From Jiulongibacter sp024742395 (GTDB taxonomy: Bacteria; Bacteroidota; Bacteroidia; Cytophagales; Spirosomataceae), in NCBI GenBank assembly GCA_965249455.1, contig OZ252236.1:4154001-4218000 (forward strand): a stretch of DNA of 64,000 nt, written 5' to 3'. Shown piece by piece: positions 7,721 to 16,702 of the stretch (the stretch's first letter is position 1; every line of letters begins with the position of its first letter). The notes beneath the pieces were generated by a model. It was given only the letters and a program-made list of their open reading frames with translations. It did not search any database and was not told the origin of the DNA. A program made the translations under genes and the position numbers.

Positions 7721-9268
7721 ATGAGCAAGAGCGAACAATTCAAGGAATCCATCAACAAAGGATATACATTTAAAGGTGATAGTATTTTATTAGGTGCGGC
7801 AAAACTCGGAAATGAAGTAATTGAAGGAACCGGCGTAAGAATACCCTTAAAAACACTTAACCGTCATGGCCTGATAGCCGGAGCTACAGGTACAGGAAAA
7901 ACCAAAAGTCTTCAGGTTTTGGCTGAAGGTCTGAGTGAAAACTCTATTCCTGTATTATTAATGGATATCAAAGGGGATCTTAGTGGTTTGGCTGCTTCAG
8001 GCGAAAGCAAAGATTTCATTCTGGCCAGAACCAATGCCGCCGGAATTGAATATAAACCCACCGGCTTTCCTGTAGAACTCCTTTCTCTTAGCGATGAAAA
8101 AGGGGTTAGGCTGAGAGCCACAGTTTCTGAATTTGGACCTATTCTCCTATCAAAAATCCTAGGATTAAATGACACTCAAGAGGGCATTGTTTCTGTCATA
8201 TTTAAGTATTGTGACGATGAAGGACTGGCTTTACTAGACCTGAAAGACTTTATCAAAACGTTACAATACCTTTCTGAGGATGGTAAGGACGAATTTGAAG
8301 AGAATTACGGAAAACTTTCTTCTTCCTCTTTAGGAACAATCATGCGTAAAGTGATTGAGCTTCAGCATCAGGGTGCCGACCAATTTTTTGGTGAAACCAG
8401 TTTTGATGTGGATGACTTGATGAAAATAGATGAGAATGGAAGGGGCGTTATCAATATCCTTCGACTTACAGATTTACTTGACAGGCCAAAACTCTTTTCT
8501 ACATTCATGCTTTGCCTTTTGGCTGAGCTTTATGCCGGCCTACCTGAAGCCGGAGATGAAGACAGGCCCAAACTCGTCATTTTTATTGACGAGGCTCATT
8601 TAGTATTTCAGGAAGCCTCCAAAGCTTTGCTTCAGCAAATAGAAACCGTAATTAAATTAATCAGATCTAAAGGCGTCGGCATCTATTTTTGTACACAGAA
8701 TCCTCAAGATGTACCTGCTTCTGTTCTTAGTCAGTTAGGTTTAAAAATTCAGCATGCACTCAGGGCATTTACGGCTAGCGACAGAAGAAAAATTAAAGAA
8801 GCTGCTGACAATTATCCTTTAACAGACTTTTTTGATACAGAAACCACACTAACCTCAATGGGAATCGGTGAAGCTTTGGTAACAGCACTGAATGAAAAAG
8901 GGATACCTACACCATTGGCAGTCACATACATGTGTCCGCCACGAAGCCGTATGGATGTTTTGTCAGACAAGGAAATTGAGGAATTGGTAGACAATTCTAA
9001 ATTGGTAAAGAAATACAATGAAAACATTGACAGAGAAAGTGCTTATGAAATCTTAGCTACTAAGATGGATAAAGCAGCAGAAGAGGAGGCAAAAAAAGAA
9101 GCGGCACCCAAAAGAGGACCCGGCAGACCTCGAAAAGAGAAGTCGACGATGGAGACAATCTTGGGAAGCTCTGCGGCAAGACAAGTGGGAAGAACGGCAG
9201 CCAACTTACTCACAAGAACACTCTTAGGAGCCTTGGGTGTCAGTACCAGAAAGAAAAAATGGTTCTAA
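7721..9268 (+). CDS. HerA-like ATPase, DUF853 family
   Basis: A 515-residue FtsK/HerA-superfamily P-loop NTPase of the DUF853 (YjgR) type. The Walker A loop GATGTGKT is at residues 53-60, Walker B is LVIFIDEAHLVF, and the later QNPQDVPASVLSQLGLKIQH and ALRAFTASDRR segments are typical of the family. The C-terminal 60 residues are basic with an AT-hook-like KRGPGRPRKEK. The family is presumed to translocate DNA or act with nucleases, but no NurA-like partner is adjacent. A TAAATTTG -7-like element lies at 7679-7686. The function in vivo is not known. Confidence 0.88.
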   Translation: MSKSEQFKESINKGYTFKGDSILLGAAKLGNEVIEGTGVRIPLKTLNRHGLIAGATGTGKTKSLQVLAEGLSENSIPVLLMDIKGDLSGLAASGESKDFILARTNAAGIEYKPTGFPVELLSLSDEKGVRLRATVSEFGPILLSKILGLNDTQEGIVSVIFKYCDDEGLALLDLKDFIKTLQYLSEDGKDEFEENYGKLSSSSLGTIMRKVIELQHQGADQFFGETSFDVDDLMKIDENGRGVINILRLTDLLDRPKLFSTFMLCLLAELYAGLPEAGDEDRPKLVIFIDEAHLVFQEASKALLQQIETVIKLIRSKGVGIYFCTQNPQDVPASVLSQLGLKIQHALRAFTASDRRKIKEAADNYPLTDFFDTETTLTSMGIGEALVTALNEKGIPTPLAVTYMCPPRSRMDVLSDKEIEELVDNSKLVKKYNENIDRESAYEILATKMDKAAEEEAKKEAAPKRGPGRPRKEKSTMETILGSSAARQVGRTAANLLTRTLLGALGVSTRKKKWF

Positions 9269-9319
9269 AGTTCCTTTTACAGACTTAATTCAGAAGATTT
9301 GAAAGATACTAAAGAAGGT

Positions 9320-9826
9320 ATGCTGGTAGGTATTGGCGGAGTAAGCAGATCGGGTAAAAGCACCTTGGCAAACTTGCTCGTGACTTATTTCAGAAAGCAT
9401 GGGAAAAAGGCAATTATTTTCCACCAGGACGACTTCGTTTTTCCGGAAACTGAGATCCCGAAAGTGAGGGATAAGACAGACTGGGAATCACCCTCTTCTA
9501 TAGACCACGACTTGCTATATGAACTTGTAGCCGAGTTTAAAGACCGGTTTGATGTGGTAATTGTAGACGGGCTTTTTGCCTTTTATGATCCAAAATTAAA
9601 TGCATTGTACGAGAAAAGGCTTTTCATTAAAGTTTCTAAACGTACCTTTTTGATACGAAAAGTCACCGATACACGCTGGGGTTATGTCCCCACTTGGTTT
9701 GTGGACCACATCTGGAAATCGTTTCTGAAATATGGTCATGAAAAGCATATCAAAGGCGACTATGTAACTATCTCAGGTGAAGATGAGTTTGACCTTGACA
9801 AAGTCAGGAAGTATCTTGCGAAGTAA
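9320..9826 (+). CDS. P-loop small-molecule kinase (uridine kinase/NRK-like)
   Basis: About 168 residues with Walker A GGVSRSGKST near the N terminus, an IIFHQDDFVFPE segment typical of uridine and nicotinamide-riboside kinases, and a Walker B-like VVIVDGLFAFYD. A YGHEKHIKGDYV segment near the C terminus may be the lid/base region. The substrate cannot be assigned; a nucleoside or nicotinamide riboside is the family guess. An upstream TTG at 9299 would add seven residues, but the ATG at 9320 directly precedes the first strand and is preferred. It lies 51 bp after the HerA-like gene and may be cotranscribed. Confidence 0.72.
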   Translation: MLVGIGGVSRSGKSTLANLLVTYFRKHGKKAIIFHQDDFVFPETEIPKVRDKTDWESPSSIDHDLLYELVAEFKDRFDVVIVDGLFAFYDPKLNALYEKRLFIKVSKRTFLIRKVTDTRWGYVPTWFVDHIWKSFLKYGHEKHIKGDYVTISGEDEFDLDKVRKYLAK

Positions 9827-9911
9827 TTCTTCAGTTTTAAAAGTCAATATACTTCAGGCTTCTCACTTCAAATATTAATTTTACGCATTCAATAAACTCA
9901 ACAGGATACTA

Positions 9912-10793
9912 ATGAATCTGATCGACGGTAAACTAATCTCCAAGCAAGTAAAAGAAGAGCTCAAAATTGAGGTCGACAAAATCAAAGAAGAGGGTGGTAA
10001 AATTCCTCATTTAGCGGCCATTTTAGTTGGAGACAATGGAGCCAGCGAAACTTATGTAGCAAGTAAAATCAGATCATGTGAGCAAATTGGCTTCAAATCT
10101 ACTTTGGTAAGAAGAGATATGAACGCTACCGAAGAAGAAGTACTCGAGATTATTGATGAGCTCAATAAAGATAATGACATAGACGGATTCATCGTTCAGT
10201 TGCCATTGCCAGATCACATCAATGTAGATAAGGTTATCGAGGCGATTGACCCTAAGAAAGACGTGGATGGCTTTCATCCCATTAACATCGGTCGTATGGC
10301 CAAAGGCTTACCTGCCTATGTATCTGCTACGCCATACGGAGTGCTTGAACTAATGAAAAGATACAACATTGAAACTTCCGGTAAACATTGTGTAGTGGTA
10401 GGAAGAAGCCAGATCGTAGGTTTACCAATGAGTATATTGATGCAAAGAAATGCCTATCCAGGAAATTGCACAGTAACACTAACCCATAGCAGAACCAAGA
10501 ATTTAAAAGAAATAACCCTTCAGGCCGACATTTTAGTGGCTGCCTTAGGCAAACCCGAATTTGTTACTGCAGACATGGTCAAAGACGGTGCCGTAGTTAT
10601 AGATGTAGGACTTACCAGAGTGGTGGATGAGTCAAAGAAAAGTGGTTTCGCACTTAAAGGTGATGTTAAATTTGACGAAGTAGCTGAGAAGGCATCTTAT
10701 ATTACACCCGTTCCTGGCGGAGTAGGATTAATGACTGTGGCCTCTTTAATGTACAATACATTGCTGGCCTCCAAGGGCGAAATATACGGATAA
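9912..10793 (+). CDS. folD: methylenetetrahydrofolate dehydrogenase/cyclohydrolase FolD
   Basis: Bifunctional enzyme of one-carbon metabolism, interconverting 5,10-methylene-, methenyl- and 10-formyl-tetrahydrofolate with NADP. The 293 residues include the catalytic Tyr and Lys in SETYVASKIRSCEQIGF, the signature KDVDGFHPINIGRM, the cofactor loop VVVGRSQIVGLPMS, and the C-terminal TPVPGGVGLMTVASL. The usual PCTP motif reads SATP here, a minor variation. It is followed by a strong terminator and appears monocistronic. It works with metF and folP in the same window, but these are not clustered with it. Confidence 0.97.
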   Translation: MNLIDGKLISKQVKEELKIEVDKIKEEGGKIPHLAAILVGDNGASETYVASKIRSCEQIGFKSTLVRRDMNATEEEVLEIIDELNKDNDIDGFIVQLPLPDHINVDKVIEAIDPKKDVDGFHPINIGRMAKGLPAYVSATPYGVLELMKRYNIETSGKHCVVVGRSQIVGLPMSILMQRNAYPGNCTVTLTHSRTKNLKEITLQADILVAALGKPEFVTADMVKDGAVVIDVGLTRVVDESKKSGFALKGDVKFDEVAEKASYITPVPGGVGLMTVASLMYNTLLASKGEIYG

Positions 10794-10818
10794 GATTGAA
10801 AGGTAATTTTCTTAAAAT

Positions 10819-10857
10819 AAGCTCTGGTCCTTTATTTAAGACCGGAGCTTTCTTTTT
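10819..10857 (+). terminator. rho-independent terminator of folD
   Basis: An 11-bp stem AAGCTCTGGTC / GACCGGAGCTT (one wobble) with a 10-nt loop, followed by TCTTTTTA. It begins 25 bases past the folD stop and also separates folD from the convergent glutamate-synthase-like gene. Confidence 0.85.
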
Positions 10858-10892
10858 ATATAATACTTCAGAACTGTCTTCAGATAAATCCA

Positions 10893-12377
10893 TTAAACCA
10901 ATCTCTCCACTTCATCTTTTTGATAGCCATAGGCCAGTCTAAGTGAAGCTGTATGATTGTTATCTCCCATTGAGATATCTAAATCGTCCATGTTAAATTC
11001 ACAAGGATGATCATAACCGCAAGCATGCGTTATTTCCATGATTTCTTTCGTCAAATTTTTCATATAATTTGAAAATCTAACACTTTTAATCTTTGGATCT
11101 AAACCAGCCTCAAGCCATCTGTTGTTGGTAGCAATACCGGTAGGACAAGTATTATTGTGGCAAGATTGTGCCTGGATACAGCCAATTGATATCATAGCCT
11201 CTCTTGCCACGTTTATTAAATCTGCACCCATGGCCATGGCCATTATTGCACTGTCTGGCAAACCAAGCTTACCTGAACCGATGAAAGTTATTTCATTGCA
11301 CAAACCTCTGGCCTGAAAGACTTTATAAACAGACGAAAAAGCGTAAACCCAAGGCAATGCTACATGATCTGCAAAAGAAGGAGGAGCTGCTCCTGTGCCA
11401 CCTTCACCACCATCTATGGTAATGAAATCAGGACCAAAGCCTGTGGACTTCATGAGATCCGCTAACTCTTCCCACAACTGCATTTTACCCACCGCAGCTT
11501 TTATACCCACGGGTAATCCCGTATGTTTGGCGATCGTCTCGATAAAATCAACCATTTCAGGAATGGTAGAAAAAGCGGAATGATATGAAGGCGAAATAAC
11601 GTCTTCGCCTATTTTCACTCCTCTGATTTCTGCTAACTCTTTGGTTATTTTACTGCCTGGCAGTACACCGCCTTTTCCCGGTTTAGCACCTTGAGAAAGT
11701 TTCACTTCAATCATTTTTATTGAAGGGTTATTCCTCACCGTTTCCACCATTTTTTCAATGCTGAAATTGCCTTCATGATCCCTGACGCCAAAATAGCCTG
11801 TCCCAAAATGAAAGCAAACATCTGCCCCCTTTTTATGGTAGGGAGAAATTCCGCCTTCGCCGGTATTATGGTAACAGCCAAAGTTTGCGGCTCCTAAATT
11901 CAGTGCTTCAACCGCCGACGCAGACAAAGAACCATAACTCATGGCAGAAATGTTTATTATTGAAGAAGGTCTGTAAGGTTTATCTCTATGAGCCCCTATG
12001 ACCTTTGCCGATGGACATGGCTTGCCTAAATCAATTCCATGATCTACCTTTTTTGGCATTAATGCCGGTTTTATGAAGATATATCCTGTTTCATGGATAT
12101 TCTGGTCAGTTCCAAAACCTTGATAATGATTCTCTTTTTTTGAAGAGGCGTACATCCAGCTCCGCTGGCGTCTGTTAAAGGGTAGCTCTTCTCTATTATT
12201 GGCGACAATATACTGTCTTAGTTCAGGACCAAAACTCTCTAGAATATAACGAATGTGGCCAATGACCGGAAAGTTATGCTTTATGGTATGCTTTTTTTGA
12301 AGGATATCTCGCAGGGCAATGACGCCAATAATTAGCAATATATAGCCCCACCACGGAATTGATGAAAGTATGCTCAA
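10893..12377 (-). CDS. FMN-binding glutamate synthase family protein
   Basis: A 494-residue protein matching the FMN/Fe-S central domain of glutamate synthase but without the amidotransferase domain. It has one N-terminal membrane segment (WWGYILLIIGVIALRDIL), the FMN barrel with KPGKGGVLPGSKIT and TIDGGEGGTGAAP, and the Fe-S cysteine cluster CIQAQSCHNNTCPTGIA. Its physiological reaction is not established. No ATG is available near the start: the first codon at 12377 is TTG, followed directly by the membrane helix, and a -7-like box 22 bp upstream supports this choice. Confidence 0.87.
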   Translation of the reverse strand: MSILSSIPWWGYILLIIGVIALRDILQKKHTIKHNFPVIGHIRYILESFGPELRQYIVANNREELPFNRRQRSWMYASSKKENHYQGFGTDQNIHETGYIFIKPALMPKKVDHGIDLGKPCPSAKVIGAHRDKPYRPSSIINISAMSYGSLSASAVEALNLGAANFGCYHNTGEGGISPYHKKGADVCFHFGTGYFGVRDHEGNFSIEKMVETVRNNPSIKMIEVKLSQGAKPGKGGVLPGSKITKELAEIRGVKIGEDVISPSYHSAFSTIPEMVDFIETIAKHTGLPVGIKAAVGKMQLWEELADLMKSTGFGPDFITIDGGEGGTGAAPPSFADHVALPWVYAFSSVYKVFQARGLCNEITFIGSGKLGLPDSAIMAMAMGADLINVAREAMISIGCIQAQSCHNNTCPTGIATNNRWLEAGLDPKIKSVRFSNYMKNLTKEIMEITHACGYDHPCEFNMDDLDISMGDNNHTASLRLAYGYQKDEVERLV

Positions 12378-12398
12378 AAGGTTGATAGTTTGTTAATA

Positions 12399-12432
12399 CA
12401 AAGCTATCAAAAAAGGTCATTTTCTTTACAAA
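12399..12432 (-). promoter_or_regulatory. promoter of the glutamate-synthase-like gene
   Basis: The minus strand has TAGCTTTG (12406-12399), fitting TAnnTTTG, and TTTG (12432-12429) 22 nt further upstream, slightly longer than the usual spacing. It lies between the aroA stop and the TTG start of the downstream gene, so the gene may not depend on aroA transcription. Confidence 0.45.
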
Positions 12433-12465
12433 AATGGCCCTTTCAATTTATTATTCCCGGATTTC

Positions 12466-13704
12466 TTAAACCAGTTCTTCCTTTTCAATAATTTGCGATA
12501 AATGATCCCAGAATTCGGGATAAGATTTAACTACTACCTCCGGCTCCTCTATCGCTACATCCCTTAGTAAGGCCACAGGAGCAAAAGCCATGGCCATTCT
12601 GTGGTCTTCATAGGTATGTATTTTGGGCAGGTCTAAAGGAATATCAGTAAGAACGATTTCATATTTATGGTCTTTCTCTACTTCTACTAAATCTCCACCT
12701 AATTTTTTCAGCTCAGTTTGTAAAGCATAAACACGATCAGTTTCTTTTATTTTCAAACTCTCTATACCAGTATAATGAGCCGGAATTCTTTTCATTACAT
12801 TAATTACAGCTACTGTCTGGCATAAATCAGGACAATTGGTAAAATCCCAATCTAAATGATCTTTGGCAGGGATTTTTGTTAATAAAACACCGTCTTCCGT
12901 AAAAGTGCTTTTTACTCCGAGAGATTGCATTATTTCTACAATAGCACTGTCTCCCTGGAGCGAATTTTCCTTCAATCCTAAAAGCTCAATTTCAGTATCT
13001 TCAAACTCTGAAAGAGCCACAATGCTGTACCAATAGCTAGCACCTGACCAGTCTGATTCTATCTTGTATTTGATTGGTTGGTATTTTTGTGGTTCTACTT
13101 TCAATATGTTCTTTTCCCAATCTGCAGCCACCTTCACTCCAAAGGCATCCATTAACTGGGTGGTCATTGTAATGTATGGTACAGAACCTACGTCTCCTAT
13201 CAAATTGATAGTTAAACCTCTAGGCAAAGTAGGGGCAATCATTAATAATGCTGAAATGTATTGACTACTTACATCACCTCTAATGTTTACTTCATTTGAA
13301 ACCTGGTAATCAAAACTGTGAATTTTGTGAGGTGGATAGCCATCTTCTTTTTGGTAATCTATCTCTACACCAATGGTTCTAAGTGCATCTACAAGTATGC
13401 CTATAGGTCTTTCCTGCATTCTGGGCGTACCAGTCATTAACTTTTGCTGACCACGCGAAGCGAAATAGGCTGTTAGAAAACGCATGGTCGTACCTGCGTC
13501 AAGCACATCTGCCACATCACCATCTTCTTTTAGAAGCTTGATCATAGTTTGTGTATCACGAGCTGAAGCTAGATTTTCTAACTCCGCCTTGAAACCGCAT
13601 AAAGCATTGATAATTAAGGCCCTGTTGCTTTCTGATTTAGAAGAGGCCAGAGGTATCTTCTTTTTAAAACTTTGCTTATTCTTTTTTAGCAATACACTTT
13701 CCAT
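12466..13704 (-). CDS. aroA: 3-phosphoshikimate 1-carboxyvinyltransferase (EPSP synthase)
   Basis: Sixth step of the shikimate pathway: joins phosphoenolpyruvate to shikimate 3-phosphate. The 412 residues include the substrate motif SKSESNRALIINAL near residue 21, LDAGTTMRFLTAYFA (the family's GTxxR loop), GTPRMQERPIG, KIKETDRVYALQTEL and DHRMAMAFAP. It is slightly shorter than the 427-residue E. coli enzyme, as is usual in Bacteroidota. A TATCTTTG -7-like box is at 13739-13732. The next shikimate enzyme upstream in the pathway, aroK, is at 34 kb, so the pathway genes are dispersed. Confidence 0.95.
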   Translation of the reverse strand: MESVLLKKNKQSFKKKIPLASSKSESNRALIINALCGFKAELENLASARDTQTMIKLLKEDGDVADVLDAGTTMRFLTAYFASRGQQKLMTGTPRMQERPIGILVDALRTIGVEIDYQKEDGYPPHKIHSFDYQVSNEVNIRGDVSSQYISALLMIAPTLPRGLTINLIGDVGSVPYITMTTQLMDAFGVKVAADWEKNILKVEPQKYQPIKYKIESDWSGASYWYSIVALSEFEDTEIELLGLKENSLQGDSAIVEIMQSLGVKSTFTEDGVLLTKIPAKDHLDWDFTNCPDLCQTVAVINVMKRIPAHYTGIESLKIKETDRVYALQTELKKLGGDLVEVEKDHKYEIVLTDIPLDLPKIHTYEDHRMAMAFAPVALLRDVAIEEPEVVVKSYPEFWDHLSQIIEKEELV

Positions 13705-13780
13705 TCCTTATCCACTGTTAAAATTGGTGGGCAAAGATAAACGCAATGCATTCAAAAACCGAAGAATTTAAACAGACAGG

Positions 13781-14359
13781 TCAATATTGGAGTACAATTA
13801 GCCTCTTCTTTTTGCCAAGCTTAATTCTATTATAGAATTTCTGCCTGTTTGTTACTAACACTCTGGCAGCTTCAATTCCCGCTAAATAAACCAAACTGTT
13901 TGTGTTTTGCCAAGGAGGTCTTTTAAAATAAATCCAGTCAAAAACGAAAGGGATAAATATGGCCGGAGTGAAATTATATTCAAGACCAGGCTTCAAATTC
14001 CTTTTGAAAATAAGTTCAACGTCTTTGACATAGAAAAGCCTGTTTTCGTATTTGTTTTCAGTTTGATCAAAGTACATTAGAGTGAAGGTGCTGTCTGTTA
14101 TGTATTTGAGTTCTCCGAAAAACTTTACACCATCTGTATTTCGAAAACCAAACTCGTCTCCAATGAATTTCTTTATTCTTTTTTTAGTCCCTATTTTATC
14201 TATTACCAGATAATGATCATGATTTTTAAGGGCTCGGTACTCCAAAGGATTGTTCTTTTCAAGAAGTTCTTCCACAGATTTTGGCTCCCTCATGTGAGGA
14301 TCCTGGGCGAGGCTTTCTACTACCAAGAGTAAAAAGAATAGCAGACTTAGTTTATTCAT
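13781..14359 (-). CDS. secreted protein of unknown function
   Basis: A 192-residue protein with a cleavable signal peptide (MNKLSLLFFLLLVVESLAQ), predicted to be periplasmic or cell-surface. The remainder is beta-rich and charged, with FFGELKYITDSTFTLMYFDQ, and a C-terminal basic segment LGKKKRLIVL. I do not recognise a family. The ATG at 14359 is preferred to a GTG three codons earlier because it sits right at the signal peptide. It follows the DUF502 gene by five bases, and both follow the DUF4139 gene, suggesting a three-gene envelope-related transcript. Confidence 0.65.
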   Translation of the reverse strand: MNKLSLLFFLLLVVESLAQDPHMREPKSVEELLEKNNPLEYRALKNHDHYLVIDKIGTKKRIKKFIGDEFGFRNTDGVKFFGELKYITDSTFTLMYFDQTENKYENRLFYVKDVELIFKRNLKPGLEYNFTPAIFIPFVFDWIYFKRPPWQNTNSLVYLAGIEAARVLVTNRQKFYNRIKLGKKKRLIVLQY

Positions 14360-14364
14360 ATTCT

Positions 14365-14964
14365 TCACCCGTTTGAATCAGAAAATGAAACACCCCCAGA
14401 AATTATAAGCTTCATAGCTTCTGCACTTGAAATATTTAGTTTTTTAATATTTGAACTTGGCAATACAAACATATCGCCAGAGAAAGCATAACTATGTGGA
14501 CAATAGACCGAAACATAATCATCCTCCCCTATTTCATCCAGACTTTCTTGGGTCAAAAAACCAACCTTTTTTACTTCCGGATTTACATTTAATGTAACAA
14601 GAACCGGTGTATTAAATTTCTTTTTATCTCCTACAAAAGCGTTTATAAGATCCTTAAAGGCTGAATAGAATATCCTGACCAAAGGCAGGTTTTTAATCCC
14701 CTTTTCTATCCAGTTTTGAATGGTATTGGGCAATAAGTAACTAAAAATAAAGCCTATTAGAGATATACTCAGGATGACTATCAGAAACCCAACACCCGGA
14801 ATGATGATTTCTTGATTAGGTCTGTCTCCGGCAAAACTTATTCTCACCAGACTATCCACAAAATCGAAAGCACTGTACAGAATCAAAAGTGTAAACCCTA
14901 CAGGGGCTACAAAAAGTAAACCCTTGATAAAATTATTGACCAATGCTTTAAATATGCCGTTCAT
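14365..14964 (-). CDS. DUF502 family membrane protein
   Basis: A 199-residue inner-membrane protein with two transmembrane segments: one near residues 13-32 (LFVAPVGFTLLILYSAFDFV) and one near 50-75 (IIIPGVGFLIVILSISLIGF), followed by a soluble domain with NTPVLVTLNVNPEVKKVGFL and YCPHSYAFSGDMFVLP. These are the hallmarks of DUF502, which has no assigned function. It lies between the DUF4139 gene (5 bp upstream) and a secreted protein gene (5 bp downstream). Confidence 0.85.
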   Translation of the reverse strand: MNGIFKALVNNFIKGLLFVAPVGFTLLILYSAFDFVDSLVRISFAGDRPNQEIIIPGVGFLIVILSISLIGFIFSYLLPNTIQNWIEKGIKNLPLVRIFYSAFKDLINAFVGDKKKFNTPVLVTLNVNPEVKKVGFLTQESLDEIGEDDYVSVYCPHSYAFSGDMFVLPSSNIKKLNISSAEAMKLIISGGVSFSDSNG

Positions 14965-14969
14965 CTTAA

Positions 14970-16547
14970 TTATAAATTATTAATCTGCTTATCCTTGGGG
15001 TATTTCACCTCATACTTTAGCATTAAAGTTTTTGACTGAGCGGCCGGTATATTTATTTCCCAGTTTAACTTACCTGTCTCAGCATCTACCTTTGCTCCGC
15101 TGGCCTCCTCTACAGTCACTTCAATATCGGAATTTTGTGAAACAGGCAACTGATCTTCTACCACTATATTTACTGCTTCATTTTTGGTATTTCTTATAAT
15201 TATCTCATAGCCAAAGGATTCTCTAATATTTGAACCAAAAGTTCTTTTACTTTTATAATCCTTTATTTCTTTCCTTTCTGAAATAATTCGTTCATCTCTC
15301 CCCAAACTTATCTTCAGATCGTCTTCATTGGCTTGAAGCTGAACATAAGACTTACCAATAAATGTTCCTTCAAAATACACATTGGCCTCTGCAGGCATAA
15401 GATTGTATTGTTCCCAAGCCTTTACCTCTGCAACCAGAAAACCATTCTTATCACTTTTAGGTACAAGGTAAGTTACATATTTGGCAGGAATACTCTGCTT
15501 TTGAACCTCCACCGTTTCTTTCGATCCCGACTTTACGGTATAGGGTAAAGTTATGTCGTATTCAACATTAAGTGTTTTTTCAAAAACTTCTGAATAATTG
15601 GCCGCAGTTTCCATATCGGCCATTTCATTCACCACCATGCCTTCTGCTTGTGGTGCAGCCATAGCCCTTGAAGATTTCGCCATCATAGGAACCGGTCTGG
15701 GTTCATAAAAAGACAAGTATTGTGGATACAACTCAGGCTTTATCCCGTTTTTATTCACAGGTGCCGTCGAAAGAACTAAACGTACATTGTTCCAATCTAC
15801 TCCCGTGTTCTGATATACTATAGCCTTCTGAGTCAATTCAACAGGCGATTGTGTATTAGTTAAACGTAAATCATACATGGGCCTCCAGCCAGTATTGTAC
15901 ACGATGTATTTGATAGTCAATTCGGCTGTTGTTGATTGATCCGCTTTAACTGTCAAAAATATTTTACCTAAAGGCAGATTACGGGATGGATCGGTTTTGA
16001 TTTGATTCTCGAGGTTTGCTTTCCTCTCTTCTAATTCCTTTATTTTTCTTTTAAGAAAGAGTTTTTCCTTTCCAATTTCAGAAATTTTCTTTCTGAAATA
16101 ATTACTCATCTCTTCCAGATCATCTTTGTATAGGTCTTCGGTTTCACTTTTTATTTCAGTGTTATCCATGACCATCTTCTCTTGCATCTCCAAAGCATCT
16201 TTCTCTACCCTTAAAACCTCTATGGCCTCTTCCACCACAGAAATGCTATCTTTTAATGCCAAGGTTCTTTTGCCTATAAAATCCTTTTGAAAGTCTACTG
16301 AGAGTAAAGTAAAAGCTCCTTTACCTGATACAGAAATGCTATTTCCATCAATTGTTGATGCCAAATCAGGGATTTCAATTTTACTCAGTCCCTGTGGAAC
16401 AGATGTTTTTAAATTAGAGGTTACCTCTGATCTGTCACGAAACATAATCACCTTTTCTATACTTGATTTTGAGGTCTTTGATACTTGGGCAAGCGTCAGA
16501 AACGGGACAAAGAGTAGAAAGGATATGGTGGCTTTTATGTGTGTCAT
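14970..16547 (-). CDS. DUF4139 (mucoidy-inhibitor A-like) secreted protein
   Basis: A 525-residue protein with a signal peptide ending near FVPFLTLAQ, an N-terminal DUF4140 region, a long coiled-coil (about residues 75-185, rich in Glu/Lys heptads), and a C-terminal DUF4139 beta domain with YIVYNTGWRPMYDLRLTN and AIVYQNTGVDWNNVRLVLST. The family is cell-envelope associated but the molecular role is unknown. The first possible codon at 16571 is TTG; the ATG at 16547 is chosen because it begins the signal peptide. First gene of a tight three-gene set with DUF502. Confidence 0.85.
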   Translation of the reverse strand: MTHIKATISFLLFVPFLTLAQVSKTSKSSIEKVIMFRDRSEVTSNLKTSVPQGLSKIEIPDLASTIDGNSISVSGKGAFTLLSVDFQKDFIGKRTLALKDSISVVEEAIEVLRVEKDALEMQEKMVMDNTEIKSETEDLYKDDLEEMSNYFRKKISEIGKEKLFLKRKIKELEERKANLENQIKTDPSRNLPLGKIFLTVKADQSTTAELTIKYIVYNTGWRPMYDLRLTNTQSPVELTQKAIVYQNTGVDWNNVRLVLSTAPVNKNGIKPELYPQYLSFYEPRPVPMMAKSSRAMAAPQAEGMVVNEMADMETAANYSEVFEKTLNVEYDITLPYTVKSGSKETVEVQKQSIPAKYVTYLVPKSDKNGFLVAEVKAWEQYNLMPAEANVYFEGTFIGKSYVQLQANEDDLKISLGRDERIISERKEIKDYKSKRTFGSNIRESFGYEIIIRNTKNEAVNIVVEDQLPVSQNSDIEVTVEEASGAKVDAETGKLNWEINIPAAQSKTLMLKYEVKYPKDKQINNL

Positions 16548-16702
16548 TTTATAAGAGTTTAATTTAGTCAATTGCTGCTAAGCTTTTTTCTTAAGCTTAT
16601 TTTAAGATAACGTAAAATTAAGTGGAATGTGATCTTTTTTAGATTTAAAGATTCTTAAAGAAATGCTTTTGATAATTTTACGGCCAAATCAGTTTAAAGT
16701 TT